Assembly (NCBI GenBank): GCA_017545865.1
Contig: JAFWXO010000008.1
Location: 116,017 to 180,016 of the forward strand
Direction of reading: 5' to 3'
Length of the DNA stretch: 64,000 bases
From: Clostridia bacterium
GTDB lineage: Bacteria > Bacillota > Clostridia > Christensenellales > Borkfalkiaceae
Shown: piece after piece, positions 42,620-50,972 of the stretch
Position numbering within the stretch: the first letter of the stretch is position 1
How the letters are laid out: each line of letters starts with the position of its first letter
The notes under the pieces: model-generated
What the model saw: only the letters and a program-made list of their open reading frames with translations
Told to the model about the DNA's origin: nothing
Databases searched by the model: none
Position numbers and translations under genes: made by a program

Positions 42620-43606
42620 ATGGCTAATTTCAAAATGAAATGCCCTGAGTGCGCGCACGAATTTTTGGGCGAATCAACAATTGAATATATTGCTTGCCCG
42701 TCTTGTAACGCCCAAATTAGCGTTAACAAAGCGATAAAATATTATCAATCGCTTAGTAAAATTAAAACGGAAAAAAAGGCGATAGCAAGGGGTGAAGCGT
42801 ACGCTAAGGTTGATTTACTATTAGAAGAAGCAAAGTGGTATATCGATAACGGCGACTATGAAACCGCCCTTTTAAAAACTGACGAGGCGTTAACCTTAAC
42901 AAACGTTGACAGTAGAGTTTATTTGACGCGCGTTTATGCAAAAACTAAAAACTTTACCGATTACGACGATACAACTCATTTTAAAGACCTTAAAAAAGCG
43001 CTTGACTTATCACCCGTTTTTGAAAAGGAAAGAATTCGCGATCTTTATTCCGTTTACTATAAAAAAACAAAAATTCCAAAAGAAGAAATGCTTGAATACG
43101 AAAATCAAGAAACTGCAAGTAGGTTAAGCCGTGTTGAAACGTTACTTAAAGATAGTATTCCCGCGCATTTTTCAAGAGAAAAAACGATAAAGCGTTTTTG
43201 GGCTTTTGAAGCCCCAGCGCTTGCCGTTGCGGTTGCCTTACTTATTTTATCGGTAACCCTTCAAATAACCGCCCTTTCTATCGTTGGAGCAATTATTTTG
43301 CTTGCGGGCGCGTTTGCGTTCATTAAATATTTCGACCTTAAAAATAGAGTGAGATGTTTCAACGGCGTTTTGGATCTTTACGATAATTTTGAAAAGTTAA
43401 ATTTAAAGCCGAAAACAAGGTTTAACACGTCAAAAACACTTGAAAAACTCGCCGTTTCGGAAATCAACAACGAATCAACTTATAAAACTGACGAACTCGT
43501 TATTGAACTTCTAAACGAACTTATCGCAAGCGATGAAGAAACTGCTTTAAACTTTATTTTAAATCACCCGTCGTTTAAAAAATACGTTAAAAAAGAGCAA
43601 GACTAA
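42620..43606 (+). CDS. zinc-ribbon, TPR-like membrane protein, unknown
   Basis: 328 residues. N-terminal zinc ribbon with two CPxC knuckles (CPECAHEF and CPSCNAQI), a helical TPR-like region (about 55-150: EEAKWYIDNGDYETALLKTDEAL), then two adjacent transmembrane helices (about 195-232) and a helical C-terminal domain. Likely cytosolic on both sides of a membrane hairpin. No specific family recognised. No ribosome-binding site; see the leaderless promoter. Its stop overlaps that of rsmI within a terminator loop. Confidence 0.78.
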   Translation: MANFKMKCPECAHEFLGESTIEYIACPSCNAQISVNKAIKYYQSLSKIKTEKKAIARGEAYAKVDLLLEEAKWYIDNGDYETALLKTDEALTLTNVDSRVYLTRVYAKTKNFTDYDDTTHFKDLKKALDLSPVFEKERIRDLYSVYYKKTKIPKEEMLEYENQETASRLSRVETLLKDSIPAHFSREKTIKRFWAFEAPALAVAVALLILSVTLQITALSIVGAIILLAGAFAFIKYFDLKNRVRCFNGVLDLYDNFEKLNLKPKTRFNTSKTLEKLAVSEINNESTYKTDELVIELLNELIASDEETALNFILNHPSFKKYVKKEQD

Positions 43607-43618
43607 TCTTGCTCTTTT
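43591..43618. terminator. bidirectional terminator whose loop holds two overlapping stop codons
   Basis: Perfect 12-bp stem AAAAGAGCAAGA (43591-43602), loop CTAA (43603-43606), TCTTGCTCTTTT (43607-43618). The loop carries the TAA of the + gene and the TAG of rsmI on the minus strand. Confidence 0.93.
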
Positions 43619-44412
43619 TCTATTGTGTATTTATACAAGGAATTTTTGCTAACTCCCCTTTCTTCAGCCACTATCTTGATAGCATCTTTTTTAGAATAGC
43701 CTTTTTCAAGATAATACTCGATATGCTCTTTCTCACTCATCTCAAAATCGGTTGCCACTTCTTTCGCTCCGTCAACCACGATAACAAATTCCCCTTTCGG
43801 CTCGTTTATCTCAATTGAGCCCAGTACTCCGCTATACACCGTTTCGTGAAGTTTAGTTATCTCTTTAACGAGCGCAACTTTCCTTTCCCCTAAGCCTTCG
43901 TGTAGATAAGCAAGCGTTTTTTCAACGTCATGCGGGGCGGAATAAAAAATAAGCGTTTCGGGGCGAGAGTCGTATCTTTTTAAAAGCGCTTTTCTATCTT
44001 TATTCTTTTCGGGTAAAAAGCCAACGAAGGTGAAATTTGACGCGGAAAGCCCCGAAAGTATAAGCGCGGGTACAAATGCGGTTGCGCCGGGAATAACCGT
44101 ATAATCAACGCCCTTTTCCCTTAAAGCCGTGCTTAAAACGTTACCGGGATCTGAAATAACGGGAGTGCCTGCATCTGAAATAACAGCCACGTTCTTTCCT
44201 TTAGATAAATACGAAACTATCTCTTCAACTCTTTCCTTTTCATTGAACTTGTGATAAGATTTGAGCGGTTTTTTTATACCGTAAAAATCAAGCAGTTTTA
44301 AGGAGTGGCGAGTATCTTCACAAAGAATTAAATCAACTTCTTTAAGCGTTTCAACGGCTCTATAACTCATATCTTTTAAGTTGCCGATAGGCGTTGCCAC
44401 AAAGTAAAGCAT
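43603..44412 (-). CDS. rsmI: 16S rRNA (cytidine1402-2'-O)-methyltransferase
   Basis: 269 residues. SAM-dependent tetrapyrrole-methylase fold: LYFVATPIGNLKDMSYRAVETLK, LCEDTRHSLKLL, VISDAGTPVISDPG and YSAPHDVEKTL are the RsmI signatures. It methylates the ribose of C1402 in the decoding centre. Starts 1 bp after the TrmN6-like stop, a common RsmI neighbourhood. Normal length. Confidence 0.97.
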   Translation of the reverse strand: MLYFVATPIGNLKDMSYRAVETLKEVDLILCEDTRHSLKLLDFYGIKKPLKSYHKFNEKERVEEIVSYLSKGKNVAVISDAGTPVISDPGNVLSTALREKGVDYTVIPGATAFVPALILSGLSASNFTFVGFLPEKNKDRKALLKRYDSRPETLIFYSAPHDVEKTLAYLHEGLGERKVALVKEITKLHETVYSGVLGSIEINEPKGEFVIVVDGAKEVATDFEMSEKEHIEYYLEKGYSKKDAIKIVAEERGVSKNSLYKYTIEKEQD

Positions 44413-44413
44413 A

Positions 44414-45088
44414 TTAAACCCCCTCGTTTACGAATTCAGGCAAAATTTTAAGTTGCGGTTTAACGCCTTTTACCGCTTCGATTAAGAATAGATAAGGCGC
44501 TCCGCCTTGTTTTGTTACAACGAATTGAACTTTCGTTGGGCTAAGCCCAACGCTTGCCATTTTCAAAACCATATCGGTAAAACGCTCAGTTCTTTGGCAC
44601 ATACAAAGCCTACCGCCGTGTTTGAGTTTTTTAGCGGAAATTTCAATAATTTCTTCCTGCGTTACCGTGATTTCGTGACGGCACATTGCAATTTTCCTAT
44701 CCCCGTTAACTTCTCCGCTACCCGCTTTTTTATACGGCGGATTGCAAAGTATCAACGAGTATTTGCCGTTTAAATCGTTTGGAAGGTCTTGAATAGGCTT
44801 GTTTATAACGGTGAAAATTTCGCCCAAACCGTTAACGTCAACCGTCTTTTGAGAAAGGGCGGAAAGTTCAGGTTGAATTTCAATAAGGTCAACTGATTTT
44901 GCGTTTTTATTGAGCGCGTAATAGTGAACGCCAACGATTCCAGAGCCAGCGCAAAAATCGGCAACAACGTCACCTTTCTTAGCAGACGCAAACTTTGATA
45001 AAATCACCGCGTCACTCGTAAAGCGGTAAAGCTCGTCGTCTTGATAAATTTTTAAATTGTCGATAAGTAATTCTTCTACTACTATCAC
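44414..45088 (-). CDS. TrmN6-like tRNA adenine-N6 methyltransferase
   Basis: 224 residues starting at GTG (45088) with GGGAG 6 nt upstream. Class I methyltransferase: SAM loop VADFCAGSGIVGVHYYAL and catalytic LILCNPPYKKAGSG (NPPY motif for amino-group methylation). Bacterial relatives modify A37 of tRNA-Val; in Firmicutes (YabB) the assignment is by homology. Paired with rsmI. A MITE-like element sits directly upstream of its ribosome-binding site. Confidence 0.92.
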   Translation of the reverse strand: MIVVEELLIDNLKIYQDDELYRFTSDAVILSKFASAKKGDVVADFCAGSGIVGVHYYALNKNAKSVDLIEIQPELSALSQKTVDVNGLGEIFTVINKPIQDLPNDLNGKYSLILCNPPYKKAGSGEVNGDRKIAMCRHEITVTQEEIIEISAKKLKHGGRLCMCQRTERFTDMVLKMASVGLSPTKVQFVVTKQGGAPYLFLIEAVKGVKPQLKILPEFVNEGV

Positions 45089-45102
45089 TGGAAACTCCCA
45101 AA

Positions 45103-45267
45103 AGACTAAGTCACAATTTATAACTGATATAAAGAGAAGGCATCAAATGCGGTGGAAGACAAGGCAAAGCCCGAAAGCAATACTTGCCGTATTGTCGAGT
45201 GGCTTTAACGCAGTATTACGCCACGTTTCAGGACTTATCTTATCAGTTATAGATTGTGACTTAGTCT
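45103..45267. mobile_element. MITE-like element with 27-bp terminal inverted repeats
   Basis: 165 bp. Left end AGACTAAGTCACAATTTATA plus ACTGATA; right end in reverse complement AGACTAAGTCACAATCTATA plus ACTGATA, one mismatch in 27. AAA flanks both sides (possible 3-bp duplication). The interior has hairpins such as CAATAC-TTGCC-GTATTG inside AAAGCC/GGCTTT. No coding capacity, so non-autonomous. Lies between trmN6-like and ferredoxin genes. Confidence 0.85.
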
Positions 45268-45271
45268 AAAT

Positions 45272-45302
45272 AAAAAACGGGTTTCAAGCGAAACCCGTTT
45301 TT
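45272..45302. terminator. ferredoxin gene terminator
   Basis: AAAAACGGGTTTC, loop AAGC, GAAACCCGTTTTT, just beyond the ferredoxin stop on the minus strand. Confidence 0.93.
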
Positions 45303-45308
45303 CGGTTC

Positions 45309-45479
45309 TTATTCTTCTTCAGGCGCGCCAACGGGGCAAGTATCTGCGCAAGCACCGCAAGAAATGCAAGTGTCTTTATCGATAACGTAGAATTCTTCGC
45401 CTTCAGTAATTGCTTGAACGGGGCAAGCTTCAGCGCAAGCACCACAAGAAATACAACTGTCTTTAATGATATATGCCAT
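45309..45479 (-). CDS. 2[4Fe-4S] ferredoxin
   Basis: 56 residues, a complete clostridial-type ferredoxin. Two matching cluster motifs: C9-I-S-C-G-A-C-A-E-A-C19-P and C38-I-S-C-G-A-C-A-D-T-C48-P. Start ATG with GGAG upstream (MAYIIKDSCISCGAC). Carries low-potential electrons in anaerobic metabolism. Monocistronic, highly expressed in relatives. A longer frame in another phase covers it but is not coding. Confidence 0.97.
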   Translation of the reverse strand: MAYIIKDSCISCGACAEACPVQAITEGEEFYVIDKDTCISCGACADTCPVGAPEEE

Positions 45480-45566
45480 AATTTTTCTCCTTGAAAATAT
45501 TTATAGTCGTTTTGACTTTTTAATTTTAGCACAAATTTTTTAATTTGTACAGCGTTTTTATTGATT

Positions 45567-46424
45567 TTATTCTTCGTTATGCTCGTCTTCTAAATCTTCT
45601 TCTTTGATTTTGTTGTTTTTAAACTTCAAATCTTTAAGTTCGTAATCTTTATAAACGATAGTTCCGTCTTTATGCGTGGTTTTGGTTTTAACGAGCATTT
45701 TGAGCATATTGTTGGAAATAACAACCGCTTTTCCATCAGGCGTTGTTACTTCAGAGCCAACTTTGGGCATCTTCTTATAAACGTCTGCATAATATTCGTT
45801 TTCATACTCTAAACAACACATAAGCCTACCGCAAAGACCGCTTATTTTCGATGGATTGAGCGATAAACCTTGATTTTTTGCCATTTTTATAGTAACCGTT
45901 TTAAAGTCAGGCAAGAAACTGTTACAGCAACACACCCTACCGCAAGGCGCAATTCCGCCAATAAGTTTCGCTTCATCACGGCTTCCAATTTGGCGAAGGT
46001 CTATCTTATGCTTTAATGCAGTTGCAAGCGATTTTACCAAATCTCTAAAATCAATCCTTGCAGGCGCTGTAAAGTAAATAACGATTTTAGACCCGTCAAA
46101 CGGAAGTTCAACGCTCGTAATTTTCATATCAAGCCCAGATTTTTCAACTTCTTTTTTAGCAATTTCTAAAATAGTTGGCAATCTTCTCTCGTTATCTTCA
46201 ACGCGTTGCGCGTCCTTTTTCGTGGCGCGCCTAACAATCGGCTTTAAGGGTTTGAAAACTTCGCTATCTTCAACTTCCTTTGTTGTAACTGCAATAACGC
46301 CGTATTCCGTGCCCCTTGCAGTATCAACGATAACGCCCTCGCCTTCTTTATAATCTTCGCCGTTTGGGTCGAAGTAATATACTTTACAGGAGTGATTAAA
46401 TTTTACTCCTACTATTTTGACCAT
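45567..46424 (-). CDS. ricT: RicT (YaaT/PSP1 domain) Y-complex protein
   Basis: 285 residues. PSP1 domain: VDTARGTEYGVI, IYFTAPARIDFRDLVKSLA, RQIGSRDEAKLIGGIAPCGRVCCCNSFL, KISGLCGRLMCCLEYE. The cysteine pattern is that of Fe-S-binding RicT. In Bacillus the RicAFT complex stimulates RNase Y processing and affects sporulation and competence. Overlaps holB by 13 bp; holB-ricT is a conserved Firmicute order. The C-terminal tail is acidic. Confidence 0.96.
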   Translation of the reverse strand: MVKIVGVKFNHSCKVYYFDPNGEDYKEGEGVIVDTARGTEYGVIAVTTKEVEDSEVFKPLKPIVRRATKKDAQRVEDNERRLPTILEIAKKEVEKSGLDMKITSVELPFDGSKIVIYFTAPARIDFRDLVKSLATALKHKIDLRQIGSRDEAKLIGGIAPCGRVCCCNSFLPDFKTVTIKMAKNQGLSLNPSKISGLCGRLMCCLEYENEYYADVYKKMPKVGSEVTTPDGKAVVISNNMLKMLVKTKTTHKDGTIVYKDYELKDLKFKNNKIKEEDLEDEHNEE

Positions 46425-47377
46425 TTAAATTTTCCCTCCAAAATACCGAACAAAATTCCATCAACCACCGCTTGATGATTTCCGTTGAAAAACATTGCCT
46501 TTTCGGCAACTTGAATCTTGTCCGATATAAAAAGCAACGCGCCGATGCTCACGGAATTTGCAATTTCTTCAATCATTTCTAAAAAAACTTCCGCCTTATT
46601 TCCGCCAGCGCTTACTTTAATGGCAACTTGCGTTAGTTTGGCAAGCGCCGTAATAAAATCTTTTAATATTTCTTTCGTTATTTTTGCCGAAAATTCGGCT
46701 ACTTGTTTGCTTGATTTTAAGTTTACGAGCGCATTTTTTGCAAGCTCTAAAACTTCCCCGCTTTCGTTTAATTCAATCTTTTTAACGGCATCTGAAAGCC
46801 TGCCGTTAGCAAAAGGCAAAACTTGATTTATCTTATCGCTTTCATAACCGTTTGAAAGCAAAAACGATTTAAGCTCCCCGTCTGAAAAAGCGGGAATATC
46901 AAGCCTTTTAACACGCGATAACACCGTTGATAAAAGTGGATAAACACTCGTTGTTCCCATTATTATAAAGGTGTTTTCGGGCGGTTCTTCAAGCGTTTTT
47001 AACAATTTGTTTTGCGCTTGAACGGTCATCTTAGAAATATCCACTAAAACGAACGCTTTAACTGGTAATTCTAAGGGTTTATAGTAACTTTTTTCAATAA
47101 TCTCATCAACGTCCGACACGACGATTTTTGAGCCTGATTTTGGATAATAAATAACGTCCGTATGCGTTTTAGCCTCAACGAGTTTACAGGTTCTACACTT
47201 TCCGCACGGCTCACTCTCTTCACACGTTAACGCCTTTGCAAAAATTGACAAAGCACTACTAAGTAACCCCTCGTCTTCACACGAAATTAAATACGCGTGC
47301 GACAAAGTGCCACGAGCCTTGTCCGCTTGAAAAATCTTATAGGCGTTTGTGTTTTTTAAAAGAGAATAAACGTCCAT
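46412..47377 (-). CDS. holB: DNA polymerase III delta-prime subunit
   Basis: 321 residues. AAA+ clamp-loader fold without a functional P-loop. The zinc site C-x5-C-x2-C-x2-C (CEESEPCGKCRTC), LLKTLEEPPENTFIIMGT and the SRVKR arginine finger (VLSRVKRLDIP) match delta-prime. Loads the sliding clamp with DnaX and delta. Starts at the tmk stop (1-bp overlap). Confidence 0.95.
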   Translation of the reverse strand: MDVYSLLKNTNAYKIFQADKARGTLSHAYLISCEDEGLLSSALSIFAKALTCEESEPCGKCRTCKLVEAKTHTDVIYYPKSGSKIVVSDVDEIIEKSYYKPLELPVKAFVLVDISKMTVQAQNKLLKTLEEPPENTFIIMGTTSVYPLLSTVLSRVKRLDIPAFSDGELKSFLLSNGYESDKINQVLPFANGRLSDAVKKIELNESGEVLELAKNALVNLKSSKQVAEFSAKITKEILKDFITALAKLTQVAIKVSAGGNKAEVFLEMIEEIANSVSIGALLFISDKIQVAEKAMFFNGNHQAVVDGILFGILEGKFKWSK

Positions 47378-47997
47378 TAACCCAAAATATCCTTAATTGA
47401 CTCTATTATTTTGGCGTGAGTTTCCGCCTTAGTTCCCGTTGGGTCAATGCTTATAAACCTTTCGGGATATTTTTCAACGAGTTTTTTATACCCTTCGTAT
47501 ACTCTTTCGTGGAATTCAATTCCAGAAAGTTCAAGCCTATCGTCTTTATCCGCTCCGCCCTTTCTTTCAAACGCTACCTTTGGCGAAATATCCAAAAATA
47601 CCGTTTTATCGGGCATACAACTATCTATTGCGTATGAATTGATTTTTTCAATAAAATCAATGCCGAGCCCACGAGCGTAACCTTGATATGCAAAAGACGA
47701 GTCTATATACCTATCAACGACAACGAGTTTGCCTTCGTTTAACGCTGGAATAATCTTTTCAGTTATAAGTTGCGCTCTTGCAGCCGCGTATAAAAGCGCT
47801 TCCGCTCTATCGCACATCTCTTTATTCTCAACGTCGAGTATAATGCTTCTTATTTTTTCGGAAATAGAAACGCCACCCGGCTCTCTTAAAAAGATATAGT
47901 CTATTCCGTTTCTATCTAAATATTCTTTAAACAATGCAACGTGAGTAGACTTGCCACTACCTTCGCACCCTTCAAAAGTTATAAATTTCCCTTTCAT
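47377..47997 (-). CDS. tmk: thymidylate kinase
   Basis: 206 residues. P-loop FEGCEGSGKSTHVALF, DRYIDSSFAYQGYARGL (DRY motif), LREPGG, and a LID region with RKGGADKDDRLE. Converts dTMP to dTDP. Overlaps the upstream unknown gene by 4 bp and holB by 1 bp, so translationally coupled in one operon. Confidence 0.98.
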   Translation of the reverse strand: MKGKFITFEGCEGSGKSTHVALFKEYLDRNGIDYIFLREPGGVSISEKIRSIILDVENKEMCDRAEALLYAAARAQLITEKIIPALNEGKLVVVDRYIDSSFAYQGYARGLGIDFIEKINSYAIDSCMPDKTVFLDISPKVAFERKGGADKDDRLELSGIEFHERVYEGYKKLVEKYPERFISIDPTGTKAETHAKIIESIKDILG

Positions 47998-48899
47998 AAA
48001 TAATTCGTGTAATTCTTAATTAACGTGTACATAACGGCGAGCATTTCGTAATATAAATCGCCGTTTTCACTCTTATTGTTGCCGATTGCAAGGTAAACCC
48101 CGTCAGCCGTGTAGTAAATCTTACCGCCTTCATCAACTTTATCAACGGAGAAAAGGTCGGTAATCTTCATACCGTCTTTACCCTTTAACCCGCCTAAGTT
48201 TAACGCGTAAACACCCGTTTCCTTTTTGCCAAGCCTTGTGATTTCTCTTTCCTTGTCTAAAAGGTCTTTGTGATCTTTAAAACATTGTTCAAGGGCGTTT
48301 GCCATAAGCCATAAGCCTTTAAACCTTTCAACTTCATCACGCCTGCCTTGTTCTTTTTCGGCTTTAGTTCTAAAGCGACCGTCACGCTTTCTCGTTCTGT
48401 TAAAGTAATCGTGAATTTTGCTTTCGCTAAACTCGCCGTTTTCCATAGCGTTTTCAGTAACGAAATTCTTAGCGTCAGCAATATAAACGTTTATATCGGT
48501 TGCCATATTAGAGTTGATGTAAGTAACGTATAACTCTTCAAGCAAAATAACAACGTCGTCATAATTAAGGTCGCCGTAGACTGCCCTTAAAAGATAGTCT
48601 TCAGGGTTTTCTTCCGAGCCGTACATAAACATCGTGTCACCACGGAGCATCTCGTAAGAAAAACCGCCTTCGGTGGGTTTACGGGTAAACAAGTCTTCAA
48701 AAAGATCGTTCGCGTCGTTCCCCATAATAACGTCACCACTTATTAAAATTTTAAAGTCTTGCCCGTCGGTGGGTTTTTTTGCAACGAAGTTAAACGCTAA
48801 CAAAAAAACGGCGCACACCAAAACGCACGCGATTAAAGCCTTCCATAAATCGTAATACAAAAAGGACTTTAAACTGCGCTTGGTAATCTTGTTAACCAT
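47994..48899 (-). CDS. single-pass membrane protein, unknown
   Basis: 301 residues. Basic N-terminus, one transmembrane helix (about 19-39, LIACVLVCAVFLLAFNFVA), and a large, probably extracellular, helical domain (LEELYVTYINSNMATDINVYI, RKRDGRFRTKAEKEQGRRDEVERFKGLWLMANALEQC). No family recognised. Lies between greA and tmk with 8-bp and overlapping junctions, so expressed with them. Might be a lineage-specific partner in this replication/transcription operon, but no functional evidence. Confidence 0.75.
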   Translation of the reverse strand: MVNKITKRSLKSFLYYDLWKALIACVLVCAVFLLAFNFVAKKPTDGQDFKILISGDVIMGNDANDLFEDLFTRKPTEGGFSYEMLRGDTMFMYGSEENPEDYLLRAVYGDLNYDDVVILLEELYVTYINSNMATDINVYIADAKNFVTENAMENGEFSESKIHDYFNRTRKRDGRFRTKAEKEQGRRDEVERFKGLWLMANALEQCFKDHKDLLDKEREITRLGKKETGVYALNLGGLKGKDGMKITDLFSVDKVDEGGKIYYTADGVYLAIGNNKSENGDLYYEMLAVMYTLIKNYTNYL

Positions 48900-48907
48900 A
48901 AACTATA

Positions 48908-49375
48908 TTATCCTAAAATTTCTAATACTTTTACTTGGTAGTTTCCGCCCTTTGGAGCAATAACGGTGCAAACGTCACCCGCTTTTTTGCCCATCAATAC
49001 TTGACCTAAGGGAGATTCGTTGGAGATTTTGCCTTTAGTAAGATCTGCTTCGGCAGTACCAACGATAGTGTATTCGTATTCTTCGTTTTCTTCTAAGTCA
49101 AGATATCTAAACTTAGTGCCAACTTCAATATAATCTTTTTTAGATGATTCGATAACTTCGCCAAACTTGAGTTTGTTTTCAATATCTTGCTTTTCACCTT
49201 CAAGTTTTGCTTGTTCGTCTCTTGCGGAAGTGTATTCAGCGTTTTCAGACAAGTCGCCTTGTTCTCTTGCTACTTTAATTCTTTGAACTACTTGAGGAAT
49301 AAGTTCGTTTTTCAATACGTTAAGTCTTGCTTCAAGTTCTTTTTTACCTTCAGCGGTAAGAATAATCTTTTCCAT
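48908..49375 (-). CDS. greA: transcription elongation factor GreA
   Basis: 155 residues, family length. N-terminal coiled coil with ARLNVLKNELIPQVVQRIKVAREQGDLSENAEYTSARDEQ, including the acidic tip (D and E of GDLSENAEY) that stimulates RNA cleavage by RNA polymerase. C-terminal FKBP-like domain with ESPLGQVLMGKKAGD. Rescues backtracked polymerase. ATG at 49375. Confidence 0.98.
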   Translation of the reverse strand: MEKIILTAEGKKELEARLNVLKNELIPQVVQRIKVAREQGDLSENAEYTSARDEQAKLEGEKQDIENKLKFGEVIESSKKDYIEVGTKFRYLDLEENEEYEYTIVGTAEADLTKGKISNESPLGQVLMGKKAGDVCTVIAPKGGNYQVKVLEILG

Positions 49376-49416
49376 TTTAAATAATTCCTTTTACTTTTTT
49401 ACTGTTATAACGGGTT

Positions 49417-49444
49417 AAAAGACGTGATTAAATCACGCCTTTTA
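49417..49444 (-). terminator. terminator of the two-gene membrane protein operon
   Basis: Minus strand AAAAGGCGTGATT-T-AATCACGTCTTTT, between the stop at 49490 and greA. Confidence 0.7.
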
Positions 49445-49489
49445 CCTTTTTAAATACAAATTCAATAACTTGACTTTTGTTATTACGTT

Positions 49490-50962
49490 TTAGTTTTTAA
49501 TTCTGTAACCGAAGCCACAGTTAACGTCAATCTTATCATCGAGAGAAATTTCCGCTTTCGCAGGATTTCTCATCATACCGAACCTTGCCATAAGTTTATC
49601 GATAAGTTCGTTTGCTTTAAGGAAATCTTCGCTTGACTTGATTTCAAGCATAGCGGGAGTATCCATAAAGTTCTTATCAAAACTTACGTTAGCAAGATTT
49701 TCAGAGGACGGATCAAGCGCAAGGTAAACGTAAACGAGTTCGTCCTTCTTGTAAATCTTTAAAATCATTCTGTTTAAAAGATTTTCGGGTATCTTAACGT
49801 TTTCTTTCTTTTGATAACTTAAAACGGTTGCTCTTAAAAGCCTATAATAGTCTTCAGCGGTGGTTGCAACGTTTTCGTTCTTAACGAAGAAGGCAAAGCC
49901 ACTTCTTCTCGACGCTTCGTCACTAACCGGTCTTTGCATGAAACTAATATCGCTCTTAACAAGGTTGTTAATAGTCATCGTTTCTCTAACGAGCGCTAAC
50001 GCTTCTTCTAAATCTTCCTTAGAATTGATTGCCTTCTTGCAAGGAACGATTTCAAATTGAGATTCGGTAAATCTTTCAACCTTAAAGCCCTTTTCAGCCA
50101 TAACCATAGGATCAACGTTAAGGTAAAGGTATACCGTTTGATCTTTTTGGAACATTTCAGCGATAACTTGCTTTCTTTGAACGCCAAGTTTTTTAAATTG
50201 AGGCGATCTTTCGTAACCAAGCATAGCAAATCTAATTTCATCGTAGTAGTATGCAGGGCCGTATTCAATAGGAGCGGGTTGAGGCTCAGCAACGGGAGCA
50301 GGCTCGGCAACGGGCGCGGGCGCAGGCTCAGCAACGGGAGCAGGAGCAGGTTGAGGCGCAGGTTGAACTGGCGCGGGTTGCGGCGCGGGAGCATACGGTT
50401 GAGCAAAAGGCGATGGAACGAAATTAGGAACTACGAATTGCGGAACGATAAATTGCGGAACAACGTATTGCGGAGCAGGTTGAACGGGCGCGGGCGCTGG
50501 CGCAGGCGCTTCCACCTTAACGGGTTGTTCAACTTCGGGTTCTTTTGCCTTTGCAGGTTCAAAAATAGCGTAAAGTTCAAGTTTCTTCTTTCTATCAAGA
50601 ACGGTTTTAACGTAAGGCTTTTTGCCTGCTTTGTCAACCGCCCAAGTTACGAAATCAAAACCTTCTTTAACGGGAACTTCGGGGAAAGCGATAGGCTTTT
50701 TAAATTTAGCCTTAACGGTTGAAATAACCTTGCCGTCAACGAAGAATTTAACTTTTCTCTTCTTCTTTTTCTTAATTATGCTACAAATCAAGATTAAGAT
50801 TAAAAGTACGATGAAAGCGCAGATAGCGTAAAACATCCACGATTTACACCAACTCATAAACTTTAACTTACCGATTTTTTCAGCATAGAAAGCGTCCATT
50901 TTACCCCAAATGCCTAAGATCCAAGCCCAAATTTTTAAAGCAAGTTCTTTAATCTTTTCCAT
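49490..50962 (-). CDS. membrane protein with InlB-like repeat, Pro/Ala linker and a duplicated unknown domain
   Basis: 490 residues. One transmembrane helix (about 45-63) followed by KKKKKRK, which by the positive-inside rule puts the C-terminal bulk in the cytosol. Residues about 70-118 resemble a Listeria-Bacteroides (InlB B) repeat (VKFFVDGKVIST, PVKEGFDFVTWAVD). A Pro/Ala/Val-rich linker (about 140-240) has APAPVAEPAP-type repeats. Then come two related domains (about 245-350 and 370-470) sharing RxxxLxY, VYLYLNVDP / VYVYLALDP and KSxEDxxxA. I do not know this domain. Forms an operon with the next gene upstream. Confidence 0.85.
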   Translation of the reverse strand: MEKIKELALKIWAWILGIWGKMDAFYAEKIGKLKFMSWCKSWMFYAICAFIVLLILILICSIIKKKKKRKVKFFVDGKVISTVKAKFKKPIAFPEVPVKEGFDFVTWAVDKAGKKPYVKTVLDRKKKLELYAIFEPAKAKEPEVEQPVKVEAPAPAPAPVQPAPQYVVPQFIVPQFVVPNFVPSPFAQPYAPAPQPAPVQPAPQPAPAPVAEPAPAPVAEPAPVAEPQPAPIEYGPAYYYDEIRFAMLGYERSPQFKKLGVQRKQVIAEMFQKDQTVYLYLNVDPMVMAEKGFKVERFTESQFEIVPCKKAINSKEDLEEALALVRETMTINNLVKSDISFMQRPVSDEASRRSGFAFFVKNENVATTAEDYYRLLRATVLSYQKKENVKIPENLLNRMILKIYKKDELVYVYLALDPSSENLANVSFDKNFMDTPAMLEIKSSEDFLKANELIDKLMARFGMMRNPAKAEISLDDKIDVNCGFGYRIKN

Positions 50963-50972
50963 AAATATCTCC

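Noticed and set aside
45284-45532. 82-codon open frame on the minus strand
   Set aside because: Out-of-phase shadow of the 56-residue ferredoxin, whose cysteine motifs are in the other frame.
50057-50722. 221-codon open frame on the + strand
   Set aside because: Antisense to the Pro/Ala-rich membrane protein; Arg/Asn-rich low-complexity translation and no ribosome-binding site.
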